This document shows positions 9,147 through 18,277 of a DNA stretch of 64,000 bases, piece after piece. Position numbers and translations under genes: made by a program. Origin of the DNA: Dyadobacter endophyticus (GTDB lineage Bacteria > Bacteroidota > Bacteroidia > Cytophagales > Spirosomataceae). The notes below the pieces were generated by a model that saw only the letters and a program-made list of their open reading frames with translations, did not search any database and was not told the origin of the DNA. How positions within the stretch are numbered: position 1 is the stretch's first letter; each line of letters starts with the position of its first letter. The stretch is from the NCBI RefSeq assembly GCF_014641595.1, contig NZ_BMIA01000005.1:62001-126000 (forward strand). The letters are read 5' to 3'.

Positions 9147-10337
9147 TAAGCCCCAATGCAGACGATGGTCGATCAGCATGAACAGTTTGAGAGGGAGCGG
9201 TTCCAGCCACAGTATTTTGTTGTAGCCCATATAAAAAACCTGCGGATGCCCCACACAAATGAGCATTGTGAAAAACAGAATGAGCCGCACAGCGGATGTG
9301 GAAGAGGTTTCGATCAATATAAAAACCGCAAGAAGAATAAACGGGAAGCCGTACGATAACGCCCTGTCGATATCATGCACGTAGATTCCGGTGGCCACGA
9401 GCACCGAAAAGCCGGCCATCAGCGCCAAGAGAAGCCAATAGCGTTTCGTGAGGCACAGTACCGCAAATGCGGCGGTCAGGATAAGCCAGCCCCCCTCGAA
9501 TGTACTCCAGATACTACTTCCCAGGCCGTTACGGTGGGCATTTGCCAGCAATACCGGCGTTCCGATCGTAGAATAGGAGTGATGCGGAAAATACGTAACC
9601 TGCACATACTCCCGGATTGTGAAATAGATCGCCCACGCCACCCAAACCACCAGGCTCTCGCCCGTAAACGCCGATTTCAGCAGGCCAGGAACACCGAAAT
9701 TGTTGTTGCGGTAGGCCTTCGTACCCATCCACCAGAGCACTAAATAGCCTCCCGCCACGACAGCGCGCTCGTCGGTGAAGAACGCGATCTGAAGCGACAG
9801 GAATATCACAAGCGGATTCTTGCTCAGCAACGCCAGTAGCAGGAAGAAAAAGGCAAATTCATCGCCATACCCGTGCACGTCCGCGAATGCCCACACGCTC
9901 ACGAAAATGTTGGCAATAGCCGTCACAAATAGCGCTGTACTTACCTTGTCGCCCGAAATTGAATAGATATAAACCCCTATTTTGTACAAAAACAGCACAC
10001 CCAAAACGGCCTGGATGATCAGGATCAGCAATACATTGTGACCGGTCAGAAACGAGAGCAGCGGCAATGTCCAGCGGAATATCATATTCTCGCGACGGAC
10101 GTCATAGTCCATGTCTTTGGGGTGCAGCAAGTCCTGCGCCTGATTTTGGATAAACACCCACGCGTCCAGGCTCACACCGTTGTTTCTCAAATGATTAAGC
10201 AGCAGCGAATAGGGTGGAAAAGCAAGAAAAAGCGACAGCGCGACAGCCAGGAAGGTGAGCTTCCACAACCAGTTCTTTCCCGATAATTGTGCTTCAATCC
10301 AAAGTAGAAACGACCCGTAAAAATTTTCCAAAAGCAT
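9138..10337 (-). CDS. Polytopic integral membrane protein of unknown function
   Basis: 399 residues with about ten hydrophobic segments, starting near residues 25-45 (LWKLTFLAVALSLFLAF). No catalytic signature is recognised. The layout vaguely resembles membrane glycosyltransferases or polymer-biosynthesis proteins and it neighbours a sugar operon, but that is only context. It lies 48 bp downstream of sbcC on the same strand, so it may be read from the sbcC transcript. A 15-bp tandem repeat covers its stop codon. Confidence 0.7.
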   Translation of the reverse strand: MLLENFYGSFLLWIEAQLSGKNWLWKLTFLAVALSLFLAFPPYSLLLNHLRNNGVSLDAWVFIQNQAQDLLHPKDMDYDVRRENMIFRWTLPLLSFLTGHNVLLILIIQAVLGVLFLYKIGVYIYSISGDKVSTALFVTAIANIFVSVWAFADVHGYGDEFAFFFLLLALLSKNPLVIFLSLQIAFFTDERAVVAGGYLVLWWMGTKAYRNNNFGVPGLLKSAFTGESLVVWVAWAIYFTIREYVQVTYFPHHSYSTIGTPVLLANAHRNGLGSSIWSTFEGGWLILTAAFAVLCLTKRYWLLLALMAGFSVLVATGIYVHDIDRALSYGFPFILLAVFILIETSSTSAVRLILFFTMLICVGHPQVFYMGYNKILWLEPLPLKLFMLIDHRLHWGLFG

Positions 10338-10385
10338 AGGACGGCTTGGGCAAATAGGCCCAAATATACATTTTATGTCTGATAC

Positions 10386-13300
10386 TCATTTCCAGCTCGG
10401 CACGATCCTGCTCCCCTCGTCGCTTTCGGTAATGCGCAGGTACGTCTGGATTTCCTGCTGCAAATCCTCGACATGACTGATAATACCCACAATCCTGTTT
10501 TCCTTCCGCAATGATTTCAGCGTTTCAAAAACGGTTTGCAAAGCATTCTTATCGAGCGAGCCAAAACCTTCGTCCAGGAAGAAAAAGTTGTGTTTCGACT
10601 CGTTTCTGACGTGAATGTGGTCGGCCAGGGCCAGTGCCAGCGACAAGGCTGCCTGGAATTTCTGTCCGCCCGAGAGTGTTTTTAGCAACCGCATATGGCC
10701 GCCATTGAGTAAATCCCTCACCCAAAAACTGTTGCCTTCGCCCAACTCAAGGTGAAGCTGCTGGTGGGTCATCTGGTGGAAACGGTGATTTGCCGCCTGA
10801 ATGAGATTTTGCAGATAAATACTCGACGCATAATCCACAAACCCGCTGGATCTGAACAACTTCGCTAGATCGTCTAAATGTTCCTTCCTGAGCTGCAAAC
10901 GGCCTTTTTCGGCAAGTAACGCTACTTTTCTAGCCAGATCTTCTGTCAATTGTTTCAGCCGCCCCCCAATATTACCTTCTTCCTTCCGCTGGGAACTCAG
11001 GTTTTCAGTCAGCATATTTTTCAATGCAGTAACCTCTCCATGTTTTACGGCGTCGTATTGCTCATCGGCGTGTTCTTCGAGCAGGTTTCTCAACTCCGCA
11101 CCGGTCGTTTCCAATGCGAGTTTAAACTCGTCGATCGCTTGCCGCTCGGTTTCGATCCGGATGGGCTTTTGCAGTATTTCCACCACCTGCAATTCCGATT
11201 CGAATCCATAGGCGGCCAGCTGGTTATCGATCTTTTCCTGCGCCACGGCAAGATCACGCTGGCTTCGTTCGAGCGCCACCAGCAAGGTAGTTTGGCTCCC
11301 CCAAAGCGTATTCCGGTCCTTTTCAATGGCATCTACCTGCTTTTCAGCCTCGGCAAATGCGGTTGAAAGCTGCTGATAATCCGCTTTCAGTTCGTTAATC
11401 TTCTCTGAAATCTCACTTTTGTCGGTCGTTTCAAAATCCGCCAGATTAACCCTCGATAACTGTTCCGAAAGCGTGTGAACGGTATTTTCAAACCTCAGAA
11501 TCTCGTCTTTCAACACTTGAAGCGGCTTTTCGATCTTTTCGGTTTTTTCTCTGGTAGCCGCTTCTATTTGCTCCGTGAAGGCTTTCACTGCCGTTTCCCC
11601 AGCTTTGATCTCTGCCTGTAAAAGGCTGCTTTCCGAAAATCGCTTTTCAAAACCTTCACGGTCTGTTCTATTGAATGCGGCCCATTCAAATGTTTTATCA
11701 TGCGATTCCAGCTTTGCCTTCGCATCCGCGAATCGTTGTTTTATCGACGATTTTTGTTTTTCAAGACTTTCTATTTGATTGAAAACTCGCTCTACCGGCG
11801 ATTGTAAACGCCTTAATAGCCTTTCTTTTTCATCCAATGCATTCAACTGCTTTTCTATTGCGACCGTTTCTTCGGATAATGCGCCATCGGCCGTCAAAAC
11901 TTCCGGATGGTGCAGCGAACCGCAAAGCGGGCAGGGCTCTCCGTCTTCAAGGTTACCGGCATATTCGTGTAATGCAACCCTCGTTTTGATGTGCAGCAAC
12001 TGACGATTGAGTCCCTTTCGATCATTTTCGCTTTTTTCCAGGTAATTAGAAATGGCCGCTTGAAAAGCCTCCAAAGATTTCTCTAACCCAAAATCAATAC
12101 CAAAATCGCGGGTGATCTCTTGTAATCTTTCCCCAAGTCCGTCACTAAGCGTTTGGATCTCCGCTGCAAGCGCCTCCGCTTCTGTTTTAATCGCCTGACG
12201 GTTCTCTGCGAGGCTGTCGGCTGTGGTGAACCAGGATTTTACAAGGCCCATTTCGAGCACATCGCCGAGGCCTGCCTTTCGCTTTTCGTTGGTCGCTTCC
12301 AGCTCCTGCCTTTGCTGTTTTTGTATTTCAATAGCAATTTCCTTCTCCTTCAACTGCTCCTCGCCCCGCTGTAAGGCTTCTTTCCGTTTGATAACTGCTT
12401 GTGAATGTTCGATAATCCGAATGACCTTTTCAAGCTCCTCAGCGGTGGCCAGCAGCTCTTCACGCTTTTCATAGCGCGGCCGCAGCATTTGCAATGTTTC
12501 CTTCTGTGTTTCCAGCAAACCCGCCAGCTTCGACAACCTTTCCTGGTTTGCTTCTGAAATACGCTGGTCTCTCGCTATTGCGGTCAACAGATTGCTTTTT
12601 TGGTCAAAAATGGATTTGAAATGCAGCGAACAGGTCTCAAAAGTCTTCAACATGGCCTCGCGTTCCTGCATCGTCGCTCGCTGGGAGTCGAGCACGGCCA
12701 ATCTGTTGCGAAGAACCTGAATTTTCTCGCCGGCAAGTTTGAGTTTCTGAAAATTACTTTCGAGTGCTGTCTGGACGGCAAGCTCATCGGTAATCTGTTG
12801 AATTTGTTGCCGGAGCTGTTCCAACCGCTGCCCGCCTTCCGTGAGCATTTCCTGTGTTACCTCGCCAAGTCCCAGTAACTGGCCGTCGACATTCGATAAT
12901 GCGAGGTCGTTCTGCTTGCTCAGCGAGCCTACGTTACGGCTTAGATCATATTTTTCGAGCTGGAAAAGCTCTTTCATCATCCGTGTCCGCTCGGCGTCTT
13001 TCAGTTCGATAAATTCCTGAAAACGCCCCTGGGGTATGATGATCGTCCGGCGAAAGTTGTCATAACTGAGGCCGATAATGCTTTCGGTCGACTCGTTTTC
13101 GGCCAAGGGCACCCAGTCGTTTTCCTGCCAGATGTAACCTTTCCTGTCAAAGGTTTTTACATCCTTGAAATTCTTACTATTCCGTTTTCCACGCACCGTG
13201 AACCGGTAACGATCGCCGTTCTTTCCTGCAATGCATTCAAAATCGATGAGCAAATCGTCGGAGCGGAGGTTCATCATATTATAGGTCCGGTCGTCCCCCG

Positions 13301-13484
13301 ACTTGTTGAGCCGCTCCGTATCACCGTACAGCGCAAAGGTAATCGCCTCAAGAATGGAAGATTTCCCGCTTCCCACAGCCCCGAATATCCCGAACAACGA
13401 AGCGTCCGTCAGCGGATCGAAATCAATTTCCTGCTCGGTCTGGTAAGAGTATAGTCCTTTTATTTTTAAGCGTTTGGGAATCAT
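10386..13484 (-). CDS. sbcC: SbcC, ATPase subunit of the SbcCD (Mre11-Rad50 type) nuclease
   Basis: 1032-residue Rad50-like SMC-family protein that processes DNA ends and hairpins with the SbcD nuclease. The N-terminal Walker A is FGAVGSGKSS near residue 35. Two long coiled-coil arms flank a zinc hook with the CxxC motif CPLC near residue 520. The C-terminal ABC signature LSGGQKFQAALSLALAL is followed by the Walker B FFFLDEGFGSLD. Length is typical. sbcD is normally directly upstream, but here the next gene upstream is the GH3 protein; SbcD must be encoded outside this window. Confidence 0.93.
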   Translation of the reverse strand: MIPKRLKIKGLYSYQTEQEIDFDPLTDASLFGIFGAVGSGKSSILEAITFALYGDTERLNKSGDDRTYNMMNLRSDDLLIDFECIAGKNGDRYRFTVRGKRNSKNFKDVKTFDRKGYIWQENDWVPLAENESTESIIGLSYDNFRRTIIIPQGRFQEFIELKDAERTRMMKELFQLEKYDLSRNVGSLSKQNDLALSNVDGQLLGLGEVTQEMLTEGGQRLEQLRQQIQQITDELAVQTALESNFQKLKLAGEKIQVLRNRLAVLDSQRATMQEREAMLKTFETCSLHFKSIFDQKSNLLTAIARDQRISEANQERLSKLAGLLETQKETLQMLRPRYEKREELLATAEELEKVIRIIEHSQAVIKRKEALQRGEEQLKEKEIAIEIQKQQRQELEATNEKRKAGLGDVLEMGLVKSWFTTADSLAENRQAIKTEAEALAAEIQTLSDGLGERLQEITRDFGIDFGLEKSLEAFQAAISNYLEKSENDRKGLNRQLLHIKTRVALHEYAGNLEDGEPCPLCGSLHHPEVLTADGALSEETVAIEKQLNALDEKERLLRRLQSPVERVFNQIESLEKQKSSIKQRFADAKAKLESHDKTFEWAAFNRTDREGFEKRFSESSLLQAEIKAGETAVKAFTEQIEAATREKTEKIEKPLQVLKDEILRFENTVHTLSEQLSRVNLADFETTDKSEISEKINELKADYQQLSTAFAEAEKQVDAIEKDRNTLWGSQTTLLVALERSQRDLAVAQEKIDNQLAAYGFESELQVVEILQKPIRIETERQAIDEFKLALETTGAELRNLLEEHADEQYDAVKHGEVTALKNMLTENLSSQRKEEGNIGGRLKQLTEDLARKVALLAEKGRLQLRKEHLDDLAKLFRSSGFVDYASSIYLQNLIQAANHRFHQMTHQQLHLELGEGNSFWVRDLLNGGHMRLLKTLSGGQKFQAALSLALALADHIHVRNESKHNFFFLDEGFGSLDKNALQTVFETLKSLRKENRIVGIISHVEDLQQEIQTYLRITESDEGSRIVPSWK

Positions 13485-13624
13485 TGATGCGGCGTTGCGG
13501 TAGTGGTAGCGTCGGAAGAATTTGACCGCCGACCGCTGACCACCGACCGCCGATTACTTTAATATTTACTGTTTAATATTCGATTCGTAAGTATCAAATC
13601 GGCCGTCAGTTTCCCAACGACACT

Positions 13625-15139
13625 TTACAAACTGGCGAGCAAATCGTCCAGATACTCCCGCGTGTTGCTCAGCCGCGGCACCTTGTTCTGGCCACCGAGC
13701 TTGTGTTTCCTGCCCATCCACGCGTAAAAGGTGCCTGCGGGAGCGAAATGCACTCGCGGGAGCGTGAGGGCCATGTCTTTATAGCGCTTGGCATCGTAGT
13801 CGGAATTAACTTCCCGCAATGCATTATCCAATGCGAGAACAAACACACCGCGATCCTCGGGCTCTTTGGTGAACTCTATGATCCATTCGTGGCAGCCGCG
13901 CGAGCCATCGCCCATGTACACGGGGCCCGCGGTGTAGTTCGCTACCAGCGCGTCGGTCTGGTGCGCTGCTACCTTAATGGCGTGGTCGGCATTCTCGACG
14001 ATCACCTCCTCGCCGAATGCATTGATAAAATGCTTGGTACGGCCGCTTACTTTCACCCGGAATGGATAGATGGACGTAAATTTCACCGTATCGCCGATCA
14101 GGTAGCGCCATAAGCCTGCATTTGTCGAAATCACCATGGCGTAGTTCTTCCCTACTTCCACTTCATCCAGCAACAGCGCCCGGGGATGCTCCTTGCCGAG
14201 CTCTTCGATAGGTATAAATTCGTAAAAAATCCCGTAATCGAGCATGAGCAGCATTTCTCCTACCCGGCTAATGTCGTCCTGGATCGCAAAAAAGCCTTCC
14301 GAAGCGCTGTAAGTTTCAAGGTACAGTACCTGGTCGGAAGGGAAGTATTTGGTCATGAACAGATCGCGGTAGGGCTCGAATGAGACCGCTCCATGCACGA
14401 AAACCTCGAAATCGGGCCAGACCTCCAGCATATTTTTTTTCCCGGTACGTTCGAGAATCTGATCGAGCAGCACGATCGTCCAGGTAGGCACGCCGAGAAT
14501 ACTCGTCACGTTTTCCTGCGAACAGATCGACGCCATTTTATCCAGCTTGCTTTCCCAGTGGTCCATCAATGCAACTTCCAATGGCGGTGTGCGCATGAAC
14601 TCTGCCCAGGAAGGCAGGTTCTGCATAATTACCGCCGACACATCCCCAATCTGGGTATAATCGTCAAAAGGGTTGGCATGTAAAGTTCCGCCGATCGAAA
14701 GGCCCTTTCCATCGAAAACACGGGTATCGGGGCGGTTGTTAATCAGCAGGGTCATCATGTCCTTGCCGCCTTCATAATGGCATTCTTCGAGCGCCTCGGG
14801 CGAAACAGGCAGGAATTTACTTCTCGCGTTGGTCGTACCCGACGACTTGGAAAACCATTCGATCTGCGACGGCCAAAGCACATTCGGTTCGCCTTTCAGC
14901 ACCCGCTCGATGTAAGGGTAAAGCTGCTCATAAGCCGAAACAGGCACCTGTTCCTGAAATTCCTTCACCGTTTTGATCTGCCCGTAATTATAGCGGCTAC
15001 CCCATTCGGTGTAGCGGGCCGTTTCGATCAATTCGGAAAATATACGCTGCTGGGTTTCAATGGGGTACTTCATAAACTGTTCGATCCGTTCGAAGCGTCG
15101 CTTCAAAAACCAGACAGTCATATCATTTACCAGCTTCAT
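13625..15139 (-). CDS. GH3 auxin-responsive promoter family protein (acyl-adenylate-forming)
   Basis: About 504 residues of the GH3 family, in the ANL adenylating-enzyme fold. Plant members conjugate amino acids to auxin or jasmonate; bacterial members are widespread in Bacteroidota with unknown substrates. The ATP-binding P-loop-like motif SSGTTNARSKFLPVS lies near residue 105, and YSASEGFFA and the C-terminal region are typical. I start at the ATG at 15139 (MKLVNDMTVWFLKRR); an ATG at 15148 is also in frame. Nothing nearby points to a substrate. Confidence 0.88.
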   Translation of the reverse strand: MKLVNDMTVWFLKRRFERIEQFMKYPIETQQRIFSELIETARYTEWGSRYNYGQIKTVKEFQEQVPVSAYEQLYPYIERVLKGEPNVLWPSQIEWFSKSSGTTNARSKFLPVSPEALEECHYEGGKDMMTLLINNRPDTRVFDGKGLSIGGTLHANPFDDYTQIGDVSAVIMQNLPSWAEFMRTPPLEVALMDHWESKLDKMASICSQENVTSILGVPTWTIVLLDQILERTGKKNMLEVWPDFEVFVHGAVSFEPYRDLFMTKYFPSDQVLYLETYSASEGFFAIQDDISRVGEMLLMLDYGIFYEFIPIEELGKEHPRALLLDEVEVGKNYAMVISTNAGLWRYLIGDTVKFTSIYPFRVKVSGRTKHFINAFGEEVIVENADHAIKVAAHQTDALVANYTAGPVYMGDGSRGCHEWIIEFTKEPEDRGVFVLALDNALREVNSDYDAKRYKDMALTLPRVHFAPAGTFYAWMGRKHKLGGQNKVPRLSNTREYLDDLLASL

Positions 15140-15188
15140 AAAGGTCAATTAGTTAGAAATACGCAAGTCTGTAAAAATAGCAATAAAA

Positions 15189-15227
15189 AATGGTGCGAGA
15201 ACAGTTGGAAGCCGTTCTCGCACCATT
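15189..15227 (-). terminator. Rho-independent terminator of the S41 protease/rocD transcript
   Basis: Perfect 14-bp inverted repeat (AATGGTGCGAGAAC and its complement) with an 11-nt loop, followed on the minus strand by a run of six T. It lies 25 bp after the protease stop codon. Confidence 0.85.
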
Positions 15228-15251
15228 CAAAAAAAATATACCAGCCGGTCG

Positions 15252-16643
15252 TTATCTGTCGTAGAACATGTTGCTACCGCCCGCTTTGCGGCTGATCGAC
15301 GAGGATAGTTCCGTACTTGCTTCTTCCTGCAACACCCGAGCGCTGCGGCCCTGGCGGGTCACGTGCGTGCCCGTGATCTGAAACAGTGCCTCACCCAACA
15401 ACGGGTCGCGAGGGTCGCCGTAAGGATAAAGGATGTTGCCTTCGCTTATTTTCACATCCGGTTCGAAGCCTACATGGTAATCCGATTTTTTATCCTTATT
15501 CAAAGATTTCGAAACTATGGGCTGCAAACCCACTTTAATTCCATTCTTCTCGTCGGCGATCGTTATCGACCCCACATTCTTTCCGACCGTTTTACCCCCG
15601 ACCAAAGTCACGGCCATAAACGGCTTCAAGCCATTGATCAGCAATTCACTCGCCGACGCTGTACGCGACGACACCAGCACCACGAGGTGTTGCAGGTTGC
15701 CGCCCACATTCTGGCTTTTGGATACGAACTTGTCGTAGAAATAGGATTCGCCGTATTTTTTGAGGCTGGTTTCCGTCACTTGCTTGTTATATTCTTTGTA
15801 ATAAAACACGTCGTTTGCCGTAACCTTGCCGATCAGGCTCGCCAGGTTCGTCGCTGAACTTACATAACCTCCGGGGTTGTAGCGCAAATCGAGCACCAGC
15901 GCATTGACGCCACTATTTTTAAACTCGCCGAAAATAGCGTCCAGCTTTTTGTCGTATGCTTTGCTGCTGGTCTGATAGGGCTCCGGAATGAACTGATGAT
16001 AAACCACATAGCCGATTTTACTGGCGCCGATCGTATACACTGAGTCAAAAAACACCGGGTCTTCCTGCAATACAACCGGTGCGACCTCCCTTGTCGTTTT
16101 GGTTTCCTTTAATGTACCGTCCGTGATGTCAGCCAGGGTGTAGCTCACCTTATCTTCCGTATTCAGCAATTTCGAATAGTTCGAATCCGTCAGTTTCTGG
16201 CCATTTACACTACTGAACACATCCCCCCGGACAAAACCGGCTTTGGCAGCGGGCGAATCGGGTATCACATAAAGCACAATCCCAACTATATTGCTGGTGT
16301 TGGCCGGGAAGTACACCAGCTTGTACTCCATGCCGCTGGTTTTGGATTCACCTCCCAAAGACGCTTCCAGCTCCTTCGCACTTTCCTGCATCCATGAAAA
16401 CCGGTCGCCATCCGGGCGGGCCGTAGCGTCATATTTATAAAGCAGCGAGTTGAAAAAATCGCCGGGTGTTTTGTTATAATCCGGTGACGCGGTAATATGA
16501 TCCGTCCAGTAATACCAATATTTCATGTTGGTATAGATCCATTGGTTGGTTTCGGTATCATTCTTGGGGTCTACGTTTTTATCCTTACACGAAAAAACGA
16601 GCACAGCCAGCAAGATCACAGGCAGGAAAAGTCTCAGTTTCAT
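15252..16643 (-). CDS. S41-family (C-terminal processing) peptidase, lipoprotein
   Basis: 463-residue protease with a lipoprotein signal (VILLAVLVFSC, lipobox Cys19), so anchored in the cell envelope. A PDZ-like segment (PDSPAAKAGFVRGDVFSSVNG) lies near residues 130-150 and the S41 core includes LDLRYNPGG, the nucleophile region SSRTASASELLING and the Lys region GGKTVGKNVG. This looks like the Tsp/CtpA Ser-Lys dyad. It overlaps the ornithine aminotransferase gene upstream by 4 bp and ends at a strong terminator. Confidence 0.88.
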   Translation of the reverse strand: MKLRLFLPVILLAVLVFSCKDKNVDPKNDTETNQWIYTNMKYWYYWTDHITASPDYNKTPGDFFNSLLYKYDATARPDGDRFSWMQESAKELEASLGGESKTSGMEYKLVYFPANTSNIVGIVLYVIPDSPAAKAGFVRGDVFSSVNGQKLTDSNYSKLLNTEDKVSYTLADITDGTLKETKTTREVAPVVLQEDPVFFDSVYTIGASKIGYVVYHQFIPEPYQTSSKAYDKKLDAIFGEFKNSGVNALVLDLRYNPGGYVSSATNLASLIGKVTANDVFYYKEYNKQVTETSLKKYGESYFYDKFVSKSQNVGGNLQHLVVLVSSRTASASELLINGLKPFMAVTLVGGKTVGKNVGSITIADEKNGIKVGLQPIVSKSLNKDKKSDYHVGFEPDVKISEGNILYPYGDPRDPLLGEALFQITGTHVTRQGRSARVLQEEASTELSSSISRKAGGSNMFYDR

Positions 16644-17902
16644 AGATTTCCGTTCATTTCTATAAATACCTCTTCAATAATGCGGCAAGCTACGTCCATT
16701 TGCTGCTCATTGATCACCAATGGCGGTGCGAAACGGATTTTGTTACCATGGGTAGGCTTGCACAGCAGCCCCTTTTCCATCATTTTATAACAAAGGTCCA
16801 TCGCCGTGCTGCTATCTTCCGAATCGTTGATTACGATCGCATTCAGCAACCCTTTCCCTCTAACGCTTTCGATCAGCGAACATTGCTTTTGAAGTTCCTG
16901 CATTTTCCTGCGAAAGGTTTGTCCCATTTTCTCGGCATTTTCGGCCAGTTTTTCGTCCTGAACTACCTCCAATGCAGCTATCGTGACCGCGCATGCGAGC
17001 GGGTTACCGCCATAGGTAGAGCCATGCTCGCCGGGAGCGATCGTCAGCATTATCTCGTCATCGGCAAAAGCAGCCGAAACCGGCATGGTACCGCCGGATA
17101 ATGCTTTTCCGAGTACCAAAATATCCGGCTTCACACCCTCCCAGTCGCAAGCCAGGCGCTTGCCCGTACGCCCGATGCCGGTTTGCACCTCATCGGCGAT
17201 GAAAAGCACGTTGTATTTTGTACACAAATCGCGCACACCTTTCAGATAACCTTCATCCGGCACCACCACACCAGCCTCTCCCTGAATGGGTTCCACCATG
17301 AATCCGGCAATATTGGGGTCGCTTTTCAGGACATTTTCAAGTGCACCAAGGTCGTTGTAGGGAATGATTTCGTAGCCGGGCAGGAACGGACCGTAATCAT
17401 TGGTCGACGACGGGTCCGTCGAAGAAGATATCGCCGCCAGCGTCCTGCCCCAGAAGTTACCTGCCGCGTACACCGTTTTCGCTTTGCCTGGCTCGATACC
17501 CTTCACTTTATAAGCCCATTTCCGGGTCAATTTCAGCGCAGTTTCACCGCCTTCGACGCCGGAATTCATCATTAAAACTTTATCATACCCGAAGTATTCG
17601 CAAAGAAATTGCTCGCATTCGCCCAGGCGGTCGTTATAAAATGCCCGCGACGTCAGCGTTAGTTTTTGCGCCTGTTCGATCATCGCCTGCACGATCTTTG
17701 GGTGGCAATGCCCCTGGCTCACTGCGCTGTAAGCCGAGAGAAAATCGAAGTACTGCTTCCCCTCCACATCCCACAAAAAAACACCCGAGCCCCGTTCGAT
17801 CACTACCGGCATCGGTTTGTAGTTATGCGCGCCAAAGCGGTATTCGAGGTCAATGGCGTGTTTGGAGGCGCTGATATCGGGTGTGTCTGTATAGTTTGGC
17901 AT
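16640..17902 (-). CDS. rocD: Ornithine--oxo-acid aminotransferase
   Basis: 420-residue class III PLP aminotransferase that converts ornithine and 2-oxoglutarate to glutamate-5-semialdehyde. It shows YFDFLSAYSAVSQGHCHPK near residue 55 (shown in full family form), the PEGxAG-like EPIQGEAGVVVPDEGYL, ADEVQTGIGRTG and the PLP lysine in LVLGKALSGG. The substrate-specific FDFLSAYS segment separates it from acetylornithine aminotransferases. It overlaps the S41 protease start by 4 bp, an odd functional pairing but clearly one transcript. Confidence 0.92.
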   Translation of the reverse strand: MPNYTDTPDISASKHAIDLEYRFGAHNYKPMPVVIERGSGVFLWDVEGKQYFDFLSAYSAVSQGHCHPKIVQAMIEQAQKLTLTSRAFYNDRLGECEQFLCEYFGYDKVLMMNSGVEGGETALKLTRKWAYKVKGIEPGKAKTVYAAGNFWGRTLAAISSSTDPSSTNDYGPFLPGYEIIPYNDLGALENVLKSDPNIAGFMVEPIQGEAGVVVPDEGYLKGVRDLCTKYNVLFIADEVQTGIGRTGKRLACDWEGVKPDILVLGKALSGGTMPVSAAFADDEIMLTIAPGEHGSTYGGNPLACAVTIAALEVVQDEKLAENAEKMGQTFRRKMQELQKQCSLIESVRGKGLLNAIVINDSEDSSTAMDLCYKMMEKGLLCKPTHGNKIRFAPPLVINEQQMDVACRIIEEVFIEMNGNL

Positions 17903-18078
17903 TGTAATTCAGGCAGTTATTAAGTTCGCATTGAAATATGTAAAAATACGGAAAACGACGTTAATATGCCGATACACGCAAGATATGTGTTGAATTTAAT
18001 TGGCTATATTATTATTGAAAACCTTTCATGTACATGACCTTAATCCCGAGTCGCGCCAGGACAATAAACCGGGGTCAC

Positions 18079-18109
18079 TTGTAACATCCCTTCCAAACAC
18101 TTAATTTTG
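18079..18109 (+). promoter_or_regulatory. Promoter for the TPP riboswitch transcript
   Basis: TTG at 18079, a 20-bp spacer and TAATTTTG at 18102-18109 match the Bacteroidota sigma-ABfr consensus. The riboswitch aptamer begins about 10 bp downstream, as expected for a start site just before it. Confidence 0.75.
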
Positions 18110-18117
18110 CAGCATAA

Positions 18118-18196
18118 TCTCAAGGGGTGCCCTACCGAACGGGCTGAGATCATACCCATTTAACCTGATCCGGGTAATGCCGGCGTAGGGAGAGAA
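18118..18196 (+). promoter_or_regulatory. TPP (thi-box) riboswitch aptamer
   Basis: Conserved thi-box elements appear in order: GGGGTGCCC, GGGCTGAGATCATACCC, ACCTGATCCGGGTAATGCCGG (typed in part) and CGTAGGGA. Terminal helix, P2/P3 and P4/P5 can be drawn by hand. Binding of thiamine pyrophosphate normally turns the downstream gene off. The gene controlled is a TonB-dependent receptor, so this receptor is probably for thiamine or a precursor. Confidence 0.95.
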
Positions 18197-18216
18197 AGCC
18201 GGAACCGGCTGTTTTC
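18197..18216 (+). terminator. Putative riboswitch expression platform (intrinsic terminator)
   Basis: Just after the aptamer, AGCCG-GAAC-CGGCT forms a tight hairpin followed by GTTTTCTGTT. It could act as the ligand-dependent terminator about 60 bp before the receptor start. The stem is short and no antiterminator was modelled. Confidence 0.5.
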
Positions 18217-18277
18217 TGTTCACATTTTATCGAACTTTCGGATAGGTGGCCCCTGCCTGTTGTAATTGACTATCGCA

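Noticed and set aside
8880..9149. 89-codon plus-strand frame in the gap before the membrane protein gene
   Set aside because: No domain, crosses the 15-bp tandem repeat and the end of the opposite gene; looks like chance.
13485..13560. GACCGCC/GACCACC-rich stretch upstream of sbcC as a regulatory repeat
   Set aside because: Short irregular repeats in a small gap with no clear unit or symmetry; not enough to support a function.
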